Of a DNA stretch of 64,000 bases, positions 45,389-54,515 are shown piece by piece; position 1 is the stretch's first letter, and each line of letters starts with the position of its first letter. The translations under genes were made by a program, and so were the position numbers. This stretch comes from CAVUDO01 sp963740255 (GTDB taxonomy: Bacteria; Actinomycetota; Actinomycetes; Mycobacteriales; Cryptosporangiaceae). Under the pieces are notes generated by a model. The model saw nothing but the letters and a program-made list of their open reading frames with translations, ran no database searches and was not told where the DNA came from. The stretch is taken from assembly GCA_963740255.1 (NCBI GenBank), contig CAVUDO010000002.1:1736001-1800000 (forward strand), read 5' to 3'.

Positions 45389-45889
45389 TTGGCGCAGGTC
45401 TTCCCGGGACGCCACACCGCCGACGTCGGGGACGGGTGCGTGGTGATCCTGGTCGGGATGCGGGTCAACCGCCCGTGGAAGCTGCACCGGTGGCTGTGGT
45501 TCTCGTTCCAGGCGCGGGCGATGACCCGGTGGCTGCGACGCCGCCCGCAGGAGGGCCTGCTCGCGGCGAGCTGGGGATGGATCGGCAGCTCCGCGGTCGG
45601 CGTCCAGTACTGGCGCAGCTTCGACGACCTGGAGCGGTTCGCCCGGGATCCGGATGCGCCGCACCTGCGCGCCTGGCGGCGCTACCAGGCCCGGATCGGC
45701 TCGTCCGGCGACCTCGGGCTCTGGCACGAGGTCTACCGGGTGCGGGCCGGCGGCTACGAGGCGGCGTACGTGAACATGCCGCGGTGGGGGCTGGCCGCGG
45801 CAACGGCCCACCGGCCGGTCGACGCGCGTTCGGAGACCGCCCGGCAACGCCTGGACGGACCGCAACCGCCGGACGCCGGGACGTCCTAA
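45389..45889 (+). CDS. DUF4188 family protein (monooxygenase-like)
   Basis: The 166-residue protein has the DUF4188 pattern: VVILVGMRVNRPWKLHRWLW, VGVQYWRSFDDLERFARDPD, HLRAWRRYQARIGSSGDLGL and YEAAYVNMPRWGLAAA. The fold resembles heme-degrading or quinol monooxygenases, but no reaction is proven. The TTG start at 45,389 is used because GGAGG lies just before it. Its stop overlaps the convergent GNAT gene by 4 bases. Confidence 0.78.
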   Translation: MAQVFPGRHTADVGDGCVVILVGMRVNRPWKLHRWLWFSFQARAMTRWLRRRPQEGLLAASWGWIGSSAVGVQYWRSFDDLERFARDPDAPHLRAWRRYQARIGSSGDLGLWHEVYRVRAGGYEAAYVNMPRWGLAAATAHRPVDARSETARQRLDGPQPPDAGTS

Positions 45890-46515
45890 CCCGAGGGCGG
45901 GCGCCACAGGATCCAGTAGGGCGGCCCGCCCTCGGCCAGGCGCACCCCTTCCCGCAGCACGGTGAAGCCGAAGTAGCGGCTGGTTCCCGACACCAGCGCC
46001 GGCCGGACGGTCTCCAGGTAGGCCCCGGCGCGGTCGCGGTCGATCCGTGCGATGAGCTCGGCGAAGACGAGCTGGACCGCACGCAGCGAACGGGCGCCCG
46101 GGCGGAACGCGATCGCGAAGAGGTACCAGTACCGCTGGCCGCGGGGGTGGTGCCGCAGCTCCGCCGGGTACATCCGGAGTATCCGGTACGTCAGGTGCGG
46201 CCCGACCAGGCACATCCGGAGGTAGTCGGGAACCATCCGCAGCATCGGGCCGAGCGGGAACGGGTACCGGCCGGGCGCCAGCGCCACCACGCCCCCGAGG
46301 ATCTCGCCGTCCTCGACCGCGACATAGGTGCCCCCGTCCCGCAGCGACTCGCGCATCATCGTGCGGACGAACAGCGTCATCACCTTCCTGCGCGTCCGCG
46401 GATTCGGGAACACGTGGGCGAAGTTCTGCTCCTCGTCGAAGCCGGCACCGATCGCGGCCAGCGCCTCCTCCAACCGGCCGGCGTCCAGCTGCTCGACGGT
46501 CAACACGGCAACCAC
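45886..46515 (-). CDS. GNAT-family N-acetyltransferase-like protein
   Basis: The 209-residue protein has an acyltransferase layout: VEDGEILGGVVALAPGRY in the core, a central insert, and ARIDRDRAGAYLETVRPALV and YFGFTVLREGVRL at the end, the last being the usual strand before the cofactor exit. The canonical CoA P-loop (Q/RxxGxG/A) is weak. It could acylate the predicted amine product. It may also be the cluster border. Confidence 0.7.
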   Translation of the reverse strand: MVAVLTVEQLDAGRLEEALAAIGAGFDEEQNFAHVFPNPRTRRKVMTLFVRTMMRESLRDGGTYVAVEDGEILGGVVALAPGRYPFPLGPMLRMVPDYLRMCLVGPHLTYRILRMYPAELRHHPRGQRYWYLFAIAFRPGARSLRAVQLVFAELIARIDRDRAGAYLETVRPALVSGTSRYFGFTVLREGVRLAEGGPPYWILWRPPSG

Positions 46516-46585
46516 CCGGTGCGCGGCCTGCGACCCGCCGCCCGTCCGAGGGGCCGCAGGCGACGCGACGCGCGACCGGTGGGTG

Positions 46586-47449
46586 TCATGCCGGGGAGTC
46601 GAGACGCTCGGAGGCGGGCAGTCCCACCAGGTCCTCGCTGACCCGCCACAGCCGCTCGGCCAGCTCGGGGTCGCGCGAACGCCGGGACGACCGCGCGGGT
46701 CTGCCGTCGACGAAGTACCGGCCGGTGACCCCCGCCAGCTCGGCCGAGGAGGCCAGCCCGATCACGGTCTGCGCGCCCTGCTCCGGCGTCCGGAAGAACC
46801 GCCCACCCAGCCGCGCCGCGGCGCGCAGCGCCGGTCCCCCCTCGTAGAAGCCCGTCCGGACCACCCCCGGGTGCAGGGCGTTGGCGGTCACGCCGGTGCC
46901 GTCCAGGCGCCGGGACAGCGCATAGGTGAACAGGACGTTCGCCAGCTTCGACTGGCTGTACGCCGCCAGGCCCCGGTAGCCGCGGTCGCGGTTGAGGTCG
47001 TCGAACGGGATCCGGCCGTACCGTTCCACCGAGGAGGCGACGGTGACCACCCGGGCGGGCGCGCTCGCGACGAGCAGGTCGAGCAGCAGATGGGTGAGCA
47101 GGAACGGCGCGAGGTGGTTGAGGGCGAACGTGTTCTCGATGCCGTCCACCAGCCGCCGCGGCGGCGGCAGCGCCGCTCCGGCGTTGTTCACCAGCACGTC
47201 CAGCCGGGAGAACCGGCCGCGGAACGCCGCGGCCAACGCCCGCACCTGCGGCTGCGAGGCCAGCTCGGCCAGCAGCAGGTCGACGGCCGCGTCGCCGGCC
47301 CGGTCGCGGATCTCGGCGACGGTGGCCGCACCCTTCTCGGCGTCGCGGGCGACCAGCACCACGTGGGCACCCAGCTCGGCCAACCTCGCCGCGGTCACCT
47401 TGCCGATGCCCGAGGTGGCACCCGTCACCAGCACGACCTTGCCTGCCAT
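46586..47449 (-). CDS. Retinol dehydrogenase-like SDR
   Basis: The 287-residue SDR has the nucleotide motif VVLVTGATSGIGKVTAARLA, LVNNAGAALPPP, catalytic Ser in VTVASSVERYG and Tyr-Lys in YSQSKLAN. The substrate is unknown. Start ATG at 47,449 is chosen because it begins just before the first strand; the upstream 52 codons are not SDR-like. Monocistronic, beyond the cluster. Confidence 0.85.
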   Translation of the reverse strand: MAGKVVLVTGATSGIGKVTAARLAELGAHVVLVARDAEKGAATVAEIRDRAGDAAVDLLLAELASQPQVRALAAAFRGRFSRLDVLVNNAGAALPPPRRLVDGIENTFALNHLAPFLLTHLLLDLLVASAPARVVTVASSVERYGRIPFDDLNRDRGYRGLAAYSQSKLANVLFTYALSRRLDGTGVTANALHPGVVRTGFYEGGPALRAAARLGGRFFRTPEQGAQTVIGLASSAELAGVTGRYFVDGRPARSSRRSRDPELAERLWRVSEDLVGLPASERLDSPA

Positions 47450-47588
47450 CGGGCCGCCCACGCGTCCACCTTCCTGTCGTACCGCTCGGGTTTCCTGGTC
47501 GGGTCGCCGCCAGGCACGCTTGACCGGCACGCTAGACCGACCGGGCGCGGTCAGCCCAACGGAACGACCGAGTGAAGGGAACAGATCC

Positions 47589-48038
47589 ATGGCCGTGGAC
47601 GTCAAGCTCGTCGTCGACTGTCACGACCCCCACCGCCTCGTCGCCTTCTGGGCCGACGCCCTCGGTTACCTCGCCGAGGACAACAGCGCCCTGGTCCAGC
47701 AGCTCCTGGACGGCGGAGCGGTCCCCGAAGCGGCGACGCTGCGGATCGGCGGCCGGCTTGCCTTCCGGGAGCTCGCCGCGATCCGTCATCCCGACGACCC
47801 GGCGCAGCCGCACACCGGCATCGGTCTGGGACGGCGCATCCTGTTCCAGGCCGTCCCGGAGCCCAAGACCGTCAAGAACCGCCTGCATCTGGACCTGCAC
47901 GTCGGGCCCGACGTGCAGGACGAGGAGGTCGGCCGGCTCGAAGGGCTCGGTGCCCGCGCCCTGCGGCGGGTGGACGACCGCGGCTCGCGGCACGTGACGA
48001 TGGCCGATCCGGAAGGCAACGAGTTCGACGTGCAGTAG
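47589..48038 (+). CDS. VOC (glyoxalase-like) protein
   Basis: The 149-residue protein has the glyoxalase-like order KLVVDCHDPHRLVAFWADAL, GRRILFQAVPEPKTVKNRLH, LDLHVGPDVQDEEV and HVTMADPEGNEFDV, with His and Glu positions of a metal site. The ATG follows GAAGGGA. No specific substrate can be named. Confidence 0.82.
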   Translation: MAVDVKLVVDCHDPHRLVAFWADALGYLAEDNSALVQQLLDGGAVPEAATLRIGGRLAFRELAAIRHPDDPAQPHTGIGLGRRILFQAVPEPKTVKNRLHLDLHVGPDVQDEEVGRLEGLGARALRRVDDRGSRHVTMADPEGNEFDVQ

Positions 48039-48045
48039 CGCCGGT

Positions 48046-49437
48046 TCAGCGCACCGGGGGTCGACGGTCGGCCCACGGCCGGGCCTGCTCCAGCTGAGCG
48101 GCCAGCGAGAGCAGTGTCGCCTCGTCGTCGGGTCGGGCGATCAGCTGCACGGCCAACGGCAGGCCGTCGGCGGTGAACCCGGCCGGCACCGACGCCGCCG
48201 GCTGGCCGGTGTGGTTCCACGGCGGGGTGAAGCAGTAGACCCGCCCCATGCCGACCACGGTGCGCACGCCGCTGGCACCCTCCCACCTCCCGACCCGGAC
48301 CGGCGGCGAGCTGACCACCGGCGTCATCACCACGTCGAGGTCGTCGAACACCGCGTTGACCCGGGCCGCGTCGCGGGCCGCCCCCCGCTGCGCGGCCGCG
48401 GCCGCCCGGGCCGGCACCAGTGCGCCCAGCCGGGCGATCCCCCTGGTCCGGCCCTCCAGCGCGCCCGGGTGCGGCGCGGCGGCGGCGTGGTCGTGGATGC
48501 CCCGCATGAACCGGGCCGAGAACGTCTGGGGAGCGGTGCCGAAACGCAGCGCCACGTCGCGGACCTGGTGGCCCAGCTCGCCGAGCAGTGCCGCGGTCTC
48601 GGTGAGCGCCCGACGCACGTCCGGGTGCACCGGGGCCGGCAGGCTGGTGCGGAACGCGGTGGTGGCCACGCCGATCCGCAGCCCGTCCCGCGGCTGCCGC
48701 ACCGCGTCGACGAACGGCCTCGCCGGGACCGCGGGGCCGTGCTCGCGGTCGGTCGCGACATCGAGGAAGAGCGCGGTGTCGAGCACGGTGCGGCTCAGGC
48801 ACCCGACCGAGGACAGGCCGTACCAGTGCTCGGCGGCGGGCACCCGGCCGGTCTGCGGCTTGAGCCCGAACAGCCCGCAGAACGCCGCGGGTATGCGGAT
48901 CGAGCCGGCGCCGTCCGAGCCCGTCGCCAGGCCCACGATGCCGGCCGCGACGGCCGCGGCGCTCCCCCCGCTGGAGCCGCCGGGCGTGTGTTCCAGGCTC
49001 CACGGACTCCGGGTCACCCCGTAGGCCACCGACTCGGTGAAGCCACAGATGGCCAGCTCGGGCAGCGTCGTCTTGGCCACCACGACCGCGCCGGCGGCCC
49101 GGAGCCGCCGCACCACGGGAGCGTCGGCGTCGGCGGGGTCCGGGAACGCCGCGCTGCCCCAGGCGGTCACCTCGCCCTCGACATCGGTGTCGTCCTTGAC
49201 CAGGACCGGGACGCCGAGCAGCGGCCCGACCTCGCCGCGCGCGACCTTGCGGTCGGCCTCGTCCGCGTCGGCCAGCGCCCGGGCGGCGTTCGGAGGACGG
49301 ACGGCGTTCAGACGGGGGTTGAGCCGTTCGATCCGGGCCAGCGAGAGTTCGACCAGCTCCCGCGCCGACACCGCCCCGGAGCGCACGAGTTCGGCCTGCC
49401 GGGCGATCCCGGCGAAGGCGAGATCGTCGGGGTCCAT
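48046..49437 (-). CDS. Amidase-signature enzyme
   Basis: The 463-residue protein has the amidase signature: Lys in LLGVPVLVKDDTDVEG, the first Ser in the Gly/Ser-rich PGGSSGGSAAAVAAGIVGL, and the nucleophile Ser in DGAGSIRIPAAFCGLFGLK. It hydrolyses amides or makes amide groups. There are no GatC or GatB partners, so it is not tRNA amidation. It converges with the VOC gene, 7 bases apart. Confidence 0.88.
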   Translation of the reverse strand: MDPDDLAFAGIARQAELVRSGAVSARELVELSLARIERLNPRLNAVRPPNAARALADADEADRKVARGEVGPLLGVPVLVKDDTDVEGEVTAWGSAAFPDPADADAPVVRRLRAAGAVVVAKTTLPELAICGFTESVAYGVTRSPWSLEHTPGGSSGGSAAAVAAGIVGLATGSDGAGSIRIPAAFCGLFGLKPQTGRVPAAEHWYGLSSVGCLSRTVLDTALFLDVATDREHGPAVPARPFVDAVRQPRDGLRIGVATTAFRTSLPAPVHPDVRRALTETAALLGELGHQVRDVALRFGTAPQTFSARFMRGIHDHAAAAPHPGALEGRTRGIARLGALVPARAAAAAQRGAARDAARVNAVFDDLDVVMTPVVSSPPVRVGRWEGASGVRTVVGMGRVYCFTPPWNHTGQPAASVPAGFTADGLPLAVQLIARPDDEATLLSLAAQLEQARPWADRRPPVR

Positions 49438-49564
49438 CGCGCCAGCCTAGAGCCGTTCCGGCAGCGATCCGGGCACTTCCGGCCGGACAGGGGAAGGGCG
49501 GAGCGCCTGACCTGGGCGCCGTCCGGCGGGACCTACCATCCCCTTGGGTGCGGATCGGGAGGCC

Positions 49565-50995
49565 ATGGACGGGACAGTCGGGGTGGACGGCACGGGACTG
49601 ACCTGCGCGCAGGTGCGTCGCGTGGCCCGGGACGGGGTCCGGGTGGCGGTCGCCGAGGCCGGCCGCGCCCGCGCCCGCGCCGCCTGGGACACGATGCGTG
49701 CGGTGGCCCGCCGCCGGCCGGTGTACGGGCAGGCCACCGGGGTCGGAGCCAACCGCGACGCGGCGGTCGCCGCCGCCGACACCGACCACGGGATCCGGCT
49801 GGTCCGCAGCCATGCCACCGACGCCGGCCCTCCCGCCGACCCGGTCGCCGTCCGGGCGATGCTCGTCGTCCGACTGAACCAGCTCGCCGCCGGAGGCTCC
49901 GGCGCGAACCCCGCGCTGCTGGACGCGCTCGCCGAGGCGCTGAACCGCGGCCTCACACCCCCGGTGCGTCGCTACGGGGCGATCGGCACCGGCGACCTCG
50001 CCGCGCTCGCGTCCACCGCGCTCTGCCTGCTGGGCGAGCGCCCGTGGCAGGGCGGCACGATGCCGGCTGTGGCGTTCGACGGCGCCGACGCGCTGGCGTT
50101 CCTCAGTTCCGGCGCGGCGACGGTCGGCGAGGCGGCACTGGCCGCCGACGACCTCGCCGCGCTGCTGCGGGCCGGTGCGGTGGTGACCGCGCTGGCGTGG
50201 CTGGCCGTGGACGGGTCGGCGGAGCCGTTCGCGGCCGCGGCGCACGACGGGCGGCACCCCGGCCAGGGCGCCGTCGCGGCCCAGCTGCGAACGCTGGTCG
50301 CACCGGCCGGCCAGCCGGGCGCGCGCATCCAGGACCCCTATGCCTACCGGGCCTTCCCGCAGGTGCACGGCGCCGCGGTGGACGCACACCTCCGCCTGGA
50401 CGCCGTCCTCGCCGTCGAACTGAACGGCGCTGGCGAGAACCCGCTGGTCGACGTCGCCGGCGACGACGTGCTTCACAACGGCACCTTCCACGCCGCTGCG
50501 CTGGCCCTGGGGCTCGACACCGCGCGGCTCGCGCTCGTCCAGACGGCCGGGTTGTCGGCCGCCCAGTTGGGGACGCTCGTCGAGCCGGCGTTCACCGGTC
50601 TGCGGCCGTTCCTCGCCGACGGGCCCGACCCCAGCTCCGGCGTCCTGATGCTGGAGTACGTGGCGCACTCGGCGCTGGCCGACCTGCGGCACCAGGCGAC
50701 GCCGACGGTGCTCGGCGGCGCCGTGCTCTCCCGCGGGGCGGAGGAGCACGCCAGCTTCGCCACCCAGAGCGCCCGGAACACCGCCCAGGCGGTCGACGCC
50801 TACCGGACGGTACTGGCCTGCGCCCTGGTCGCCGCCGTGCGGGCGCTGCGCCTGCGCGGGACCGAACCCGAAGGCCCGCTCGGAGATGCTCACCGACGCG
50901 CCGCGGCCGTCCTCGGCCCGGACACCCACGACCGTCCCCTCGACGCCGACCTCGCCGCCGCCGCCCGCCTCCTGCCCGAACTGGCCACGGGCTAG
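49565..50995 (+). CDS. Aromatic amino acid ammonia-lyase-like protein, altered MIO motif
   Basis: The 476-residue protein follows the HAL/PAL fold: PVYGQATGVGANRDAAV, VAVRAMLVVRLNQLAAGGSG, IQDPYAYRAFPQVHGA, LNGAGENPLVD and ATQSARNTAQAV. Normal enzymes make the MIO cofactor from Ala-Ser-Gly in GSVGASGDLAPL. Here the site reads RRYGAIGTGDLAALA, giving Gly-Thr-Gly when aligned on GDLA. The usual His/Tyr lyase activity may be lost or changed. A TTG at 49,544 is an alternative start. The MetE-like gene lies 167 bases downstream on the same strand. Confidence 0.72.
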   Translation: MDGTVGVDGTGLTCAQVRRVARDGVRVAVAEAGRARARAAWDTMRAVARRRPVYGQATGVGANRDAAVAAADTDHGIRLVRSHATDAGPPADPVAVRAMLVVRLNQLAAGGSGANPALLDALAEALNRGLTPPVRRYGAIGTGDLAALASTALCLLGERPWQGGTMPAVAFDGADALAFLSSGAATVGEAALAADDLAALLRAGAVVTALAWLAVDGSAEPFAAAAHDGRHPGQGAVAAQLRTLVAPAGQPGARIQDPYAYRAFPQVHGAAVDAHLRLDAVLAVELNGAGENPLVDVAGDDVLHNGTFHAAALALGLDTARLALVQTAGLSAAQLGTLVEPAFTGLRPFLADGPDPSSGVLMLEYVAHSALADLRHQATPTVLGGAVLSRGAEEHASFATQSARNTAQAVDAYRTVLACALVAAVRALRLRGTEPEGPLGDAHRRAAAVLGPDTHDRPLDADLAAAARLLPELATG

Positions 50996-51162
50996 GGCCC
51001 ACCGGCGCTGCCTGCGCCGCATCCCGGCCTGGCTCGGGACCCGGCTGCTTGGGCCGTCGCCAGATCGGGTACGTGTACGCACGGAGGCCGTGGCGCCCCG
51101 AGCAGCCCCCGGTACCGCGCACAGCCCGACGGCTGGGCTTTCGACGTCGCAAGGAGGACACG

Positions 51163-52206
51163 ATGACCGCGAACGGCCGTGGCGTGCACCTGGTCGGAAG
51201 CCTGCCCGCCCCCGACGCCGAACAGGCGATGCGGACGGCGCTCCACCGGCTCGGCGACCAGCTGCGCACCGTGCCCGACGGCGAGACCGGCGAGCGTCGC
51301 AACTGGATCGTGCACATCGTGGAGTCACTGCGGGCGCATCCCGACCTGGAGGTGGTCCGCCACGACGACTGGTCGGACTACGACCACACCACCCGATTGA
51401 AGGTCCGTCGTGGTCACCAACTGCACGGCGACTCGCTGGACTTCGGCCACGTGGCGGCGTTCGACGACAGTTTCCCGGCTTTCGCGAGGCTCCGCCGGGC
51501 CGCCGCGCGGGAGGACCTCAGGTACCAGGTCGGCATACCCGGCGACCTCGACATGGCGCTGTTCACGCTCGGTCCGGCCGGCGCGTTCCGCCACCGCGCG
51601 GCCTTCCGGGCTGCGACCGTCCGCGAGATCCAGGACATCCACGCCAAGGCAGGCTCTTCGGTGCTGTTCCAGCTGGAGGTCCCGGCCGAACTCGTCTTCG
51701 TCTCCCAGCTGCCGCGGCCGGTCCAGCCGGCGATGGCGGCGTTCCTGGCCCGGGGAGTCTGCCAGCTCGCCGCGCTGTCGCCCGAGGGCGCCCGCTTCGG
51801 GATCCACCTGTGCGTCGGCGACCTGGGCAACAAGGCACTCGGGCGGATGCGGGACACCCGCCCCCTGGTCACACTGACGAACGCGATCGTGCGCCGCTGG
51901 CCGCACGGACGACCGCTGGCGTACGTGCACGTCCCGCTCGCCGCGGGCGACCAGCCGGCACCCTTGGACGAGGCGTTCTACCGGCCGTTGTCCCGGCTGC
52001 GGTTGCCGCCCGACGTCCGGTTCGTCGCCGGGTTCGTCCACGAGCACGGCAGCCTGGACGACCAGCGCCACATACTCCGCGGTGTGGAGCACCGGCTCGG
52101 CCGCCGGGTCGATGTCGCCACCGCATGCGGGCTGGGCCGACGCACCCCCGATGCGGCAGCCATCGCGATGGAGATGGCCGGCCGGCTGGCGCGCGACCCG
52201 GCCTGA
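51163..52206 (+). CDS. MetE/UROD-like barrel protein
   Basis: The 347-residue protein resembles the C-terminal barrel of cobalamin-independent methionine synthase: VHLVGSLPAPDAEQAMRTAL, VPDGETGERRNWIVHIVESL, VLFQLEVPAELVF, IHLCVGDLGN, VRFVAGFVHEHGSLDDQ and VDVATACGLGRRTP. The Cys of ATACGLGRR sits where MetE has a zinc ligand. It is too short for methionine synthase, so a methyltransferase or lyase on another substrate is likely. The ATG follows AAGGAGG. Confidence 0.72.
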   Translation: MTANGRGVHLVGSLPAPDAEQAMRTALHRLGDQLRTVPDGETGERRNWIVHIVESLRAHPDLEVVRHDDWSDYDHTTRLKVRRGHQLHGDSLDFGHVAAFDDSFPAFARLRRAAAREDLRYQVGIPGDLDMALFTLGPAGAFRHRAAFRAATVREIQDIHAKAGSSVLFQLEVPAELVFVSQLPRPVQPAMAAFLARGVCQLAALSPEGARFGIHLCVGDLGNKALGRMRDTRPLVTLTNAIVRRWPHGRPLAYVHVPLAAGDQPAPLDEAFYRPLSRLRLPPDVRFVAGFVHEHGSLDDQRHILRGVEHRLGRRVDVATACGLGRRTPDAAAIAMEMAGRLARDPA

Positions 52207-52263
52207 GCGGCCCGAGCCGGGCACGGGACCCACTTTGCCGGCAACCTTCTGGTCCCCAGCGTC

Positions 52264-53274
52264 CTAGTCCCCCAGCGACGTGCTGGTGGACGCGCGTTCG
52301 CACAGGCGGGGAGCGTGCAGGATGCGCTGCCGCTTGGGCTTGCCGTCGATCGCCGCCACCACCAGGCGGACGGCGGCCCGGACGATCCCGTCGATGTCCC
52401 AGTCGATCGTGGTCAGCGGCGGGGACAGCAGGCCGGACACCGGGTGGTTGTCGTACCCGGCCACCGAGACGTCGGCCGGGATCTTCAGGCCCAGCTCCTC
52501 GGCGGCCGCGTAGGCGCCGTAGGCGATGGAGTCGGAGAAGCAGAAGAGCGCCGTGGGGGGGTACGGGCCGCGCAGCACGGACCGGGCTACCGCGGTGGCC
52601 CCGGTCAGCGCGTGCGGCGAGCTGACCACCGACACCTCCAGACCGAGGCGGTCGGCCTCCGCGGTCACGTGTACCTCGGCCGGGCGGTCGGGGGTGCTCG
52701 GCCGGGTGGGGGTCAGCACGGCGATCCGCCGGTGGCCGAGACCCCGGAGGTGTTCCAGTGCCAGCGTCACGCCCCCGCGGTTGTCGAACAGCACCTCGCC
52801 GGCGCTCTTCGCGGCCACCAGGGAATCGCCGATCGACACCACCGGCAGCATGTCGGACAGGTCGTTCCAGAACGCGGCCGACGGGTCGAGCGGCGAGACG
52901 ATCAGGCCGTCCACCCGTTGGTCGCGGAGCTGCTGGGCCATCGTCAGCTCGCGGTCCGGGTCGCCGCCGGCGTCCAGGATCAGCGCGTACCGGTCGTGGG
53001 CGAGCAGTTCCCGCCCGATGCCGGCGGCGAACAGCTGCTGCCAGAGGTCCTCCAGCGAGCCGCACAGCAGGCCGACCAGGCTGGTGCGGCCGCTGGCCAG
53101 CGCGCGCGCGATCGGGTCGGCCTCATAGCCGAGCTCGTCCGCGGCCCGTCGCACCCGCTCCTGCGTCTCCGCGGACACCTGGACGCCACGCAGCGCGTAG
53201 GACACCGAGGCGATCGAGAGGCCCGTCGCCTCGGCCACCTCGCGCAGCGTCGCGCGTTTGCGGGGGGCCGGCAC
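52264..53274 (-). CDS. LacI-family transcriptional regulator
   Basis: The 336-residue repressor has an N-terminal HTH (TLREVAEATGLSIASVSYAL, RGVQVSAETQERVRRAADEL) and a periplasmic-binding-like effector domain (VGLLCGSLEDLWQQLFAAGI, DGLIVSPLDPS, FCFSDSIAYGAYAAAEELGL, VSVAGYDNHPV). The GTG at 53,274 gives the normal LacI length; the upstream frame is Pro/Arg-rich filler. It is divergent from the amidohydrolase operon and faces two operators at 53,479-53,530. Confidence 0.9.
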   Translation of the reverse strand: MPAPRKRATLREVAEATGLSIASVSYALRGVQVSAETQERVRRAADELGYEADPIARALASGRTSLVGLLCGSLEDLWQQLFAAGIGRELLAHDRYALILDAGGDPDRELTMAQQLRDQRVDGLIVSPLDPSAAFWNDLSDMLPVVSIGDSLVAAKSAGEVLFDNRGGVTLALEHLRGLGHRRIAVLTPTRPSTPDRPAEVHVTAEADRLGLEVSVVSSPHALTGATAVARSVLRGPYPPTALFCFSDSIAYGAYAAAEELGLKIPADVSVAGYDNHPVSGLLSPPLTTIDWDIDGIVRAAVRLVVAAIDGKPKRQRILHAPRLCERASTSTSLGD

Positions 53275-53478
53275 CGGTTCAGCGTAGCCGCGTCCGGACC
53301 GCGTGCCCGGGCGCGTCCGCACCGCGTGCCCGGCCGTGTCCGGACCGCCTGCCGCGCCGCGTCCGCCGGCCGCCTGCTCCCACCGCGCGCCGGGCGCCGC
53401 TCCGGGCGAGTTCCCGCCCCGCGCGCCGAGGGCCCAAGCCCGTGGACCGGCGCGAATCCGACCCTTGACGTAACCACG

Positions 53479-53505
53479 GTGAACCGTTTCACTGAAGCGG
53501 TTCAC
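53479..53505. promoter_or_regulatory. LacI-type operator 1
   Basis: GTGAACCG and CGGTTCAC flank TTTCACTGAAG, a near-perfect 27-base palindrome. It shares the core ACCGTTTCACTGAAGCGGT with the next site. Confidence 0.7.
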
Positions 53506-53530
53506 TTAACCGTTTCACTGAAGCGGTTAA
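53506..53530. promoter_or_regulatory. LacI-type operator 2
   Basis: TTAACCG and CGGTTAA flank the same TTTCACTGAAG centre. The centres are 26 bases apart. It lies 28 bases upstream of the amidohydrolase start, so a bound repressor would block it. Confidence 0.7.
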
Positions 53531-53558
53531 CAAGATGTTAACCAGCGGCGGGAGGGCC

Positions 53559-54515
53559 ATGCGGGTTGACGTGCACCAACACCTCTGGACCGCGCCGTTC
53601 ACCGCGGCCCTGCGGGCCCGTCGGAGCGCTCCCCGGATGACCGGCTGGACCCTGCACCTGGACGGTGAGAGCGACTACGACGTGCGGCCCGAGGACCACG
53701 ACGCCGACCGGCGCGCCGCCCTCGCACGCGCCGACGGCCTTGACCTGGCGCTCGTGTCGCTGTCGAGCCCGCTGGGCATCGAGTGGCTGCCGCCGCGGGA
53801 CGCCCTGCCGTTGCTCGACGCCTACCACGACGGGGCGCTGGCCTTACCGGCCCCGTTCGGCGTCTGGGCCGCCCCGTGCCTGAGCGAGATCGACCCCCGC
53901 CACCTCGACGAGCAGCTCGGCCGCGGCTGCGTCGGGCTCCAGCTGCCCGCCACGGCGTTGCCCGACGCGGCCGGCTGGGCGCGCAGCGCCCCGCTGCTCC
54001 ACCTGCTCGAACGGCGCGACCGTCCGCTGTTCGTCCATCCCGGTGCCGCTCCCCCCGCTGCCGCGGACGTGCCCGGCTGGTGGCCGGCCGTCGTGCCCTA
54101 CGTCCAGCAGATGCACGCGGCGTGGTTCGCGTTCCGGGCGTTCGGCCGTCCCCGACACCCCGACCTTCGGGTGTGCTTCACCGCGTTGGCCGGCCTGGCG
54201 CCGCTGCACGGCGAACGGCTCGCGGCCCGCGGCGGCGGCCGCAACGTGGTCGACCCGAACGCCTTCCTCGAAACCTCCTCCTACGGCCCGCGCGCCGTCG
54301 ACGCCGTCGTCCGCGCGGTCGGGATCGACGTGCTGGTGCACGGCTCCGACCGCCCCTACGCCAGCCCCACCGACCCTCAGCTCGGCGACGCCGCCGCGTA
54401 CGCACTGGACACCGCCAACCCCACCCGCCTCCTCACCAGACAGGAGACCGCCGATGACCTGGGCCGCCCTTCCGGACCGCACGCTGACCAAGCCCGAGCT
54501 GTGCTCACTGGTTGA
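53559..54515 (+). CDS. Amidohydrolase (metal-dependent, TIM-barrel)
   Basis: The 318-residue protein begins MRVDVHQHLW, with the HxH metal site of the amidohydrolase_2 family. PLFVHPGAAPPAAADV supplies a further His, and VLVHGSDRPYASP the catalytic Asp near the end. It hydrolyses or decarboxylates a small ring or amide substrate. The ATG at 53,559 follows GGGAGGG; an ATG at 53,535 is in frame too. It overlaps the next gene by 62 bases and is under the LacI operators. Confidence 0.82.
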   Translation: MRVDVHQHLWTAPFTAALRARRSAPRMTGWTLHLDGESDYDVRPEDHDADRRAALARADGLDLALVSLSSPLGIEWLPPRDALPLLDAYHDGALALPAPFGVWAAPCLSEIDPRHLDEQLGRGCVGLQLPATALPDAAGWARSAPLLHLLERRDRPLFVHPGAAPPAAADVPGWWPAVVPYVQQMHAAWFAFRAFGRPRHPDLRVCFTALAGLAPLHGERLAARGGGRNVVDPNAFLETSSYGPRAVDAVVRAVGIDVLVHGSDRPYASPTDPQLGDAAAYALDTANPTRLLTRQETADDLGRPSGPHADQARAVLTG

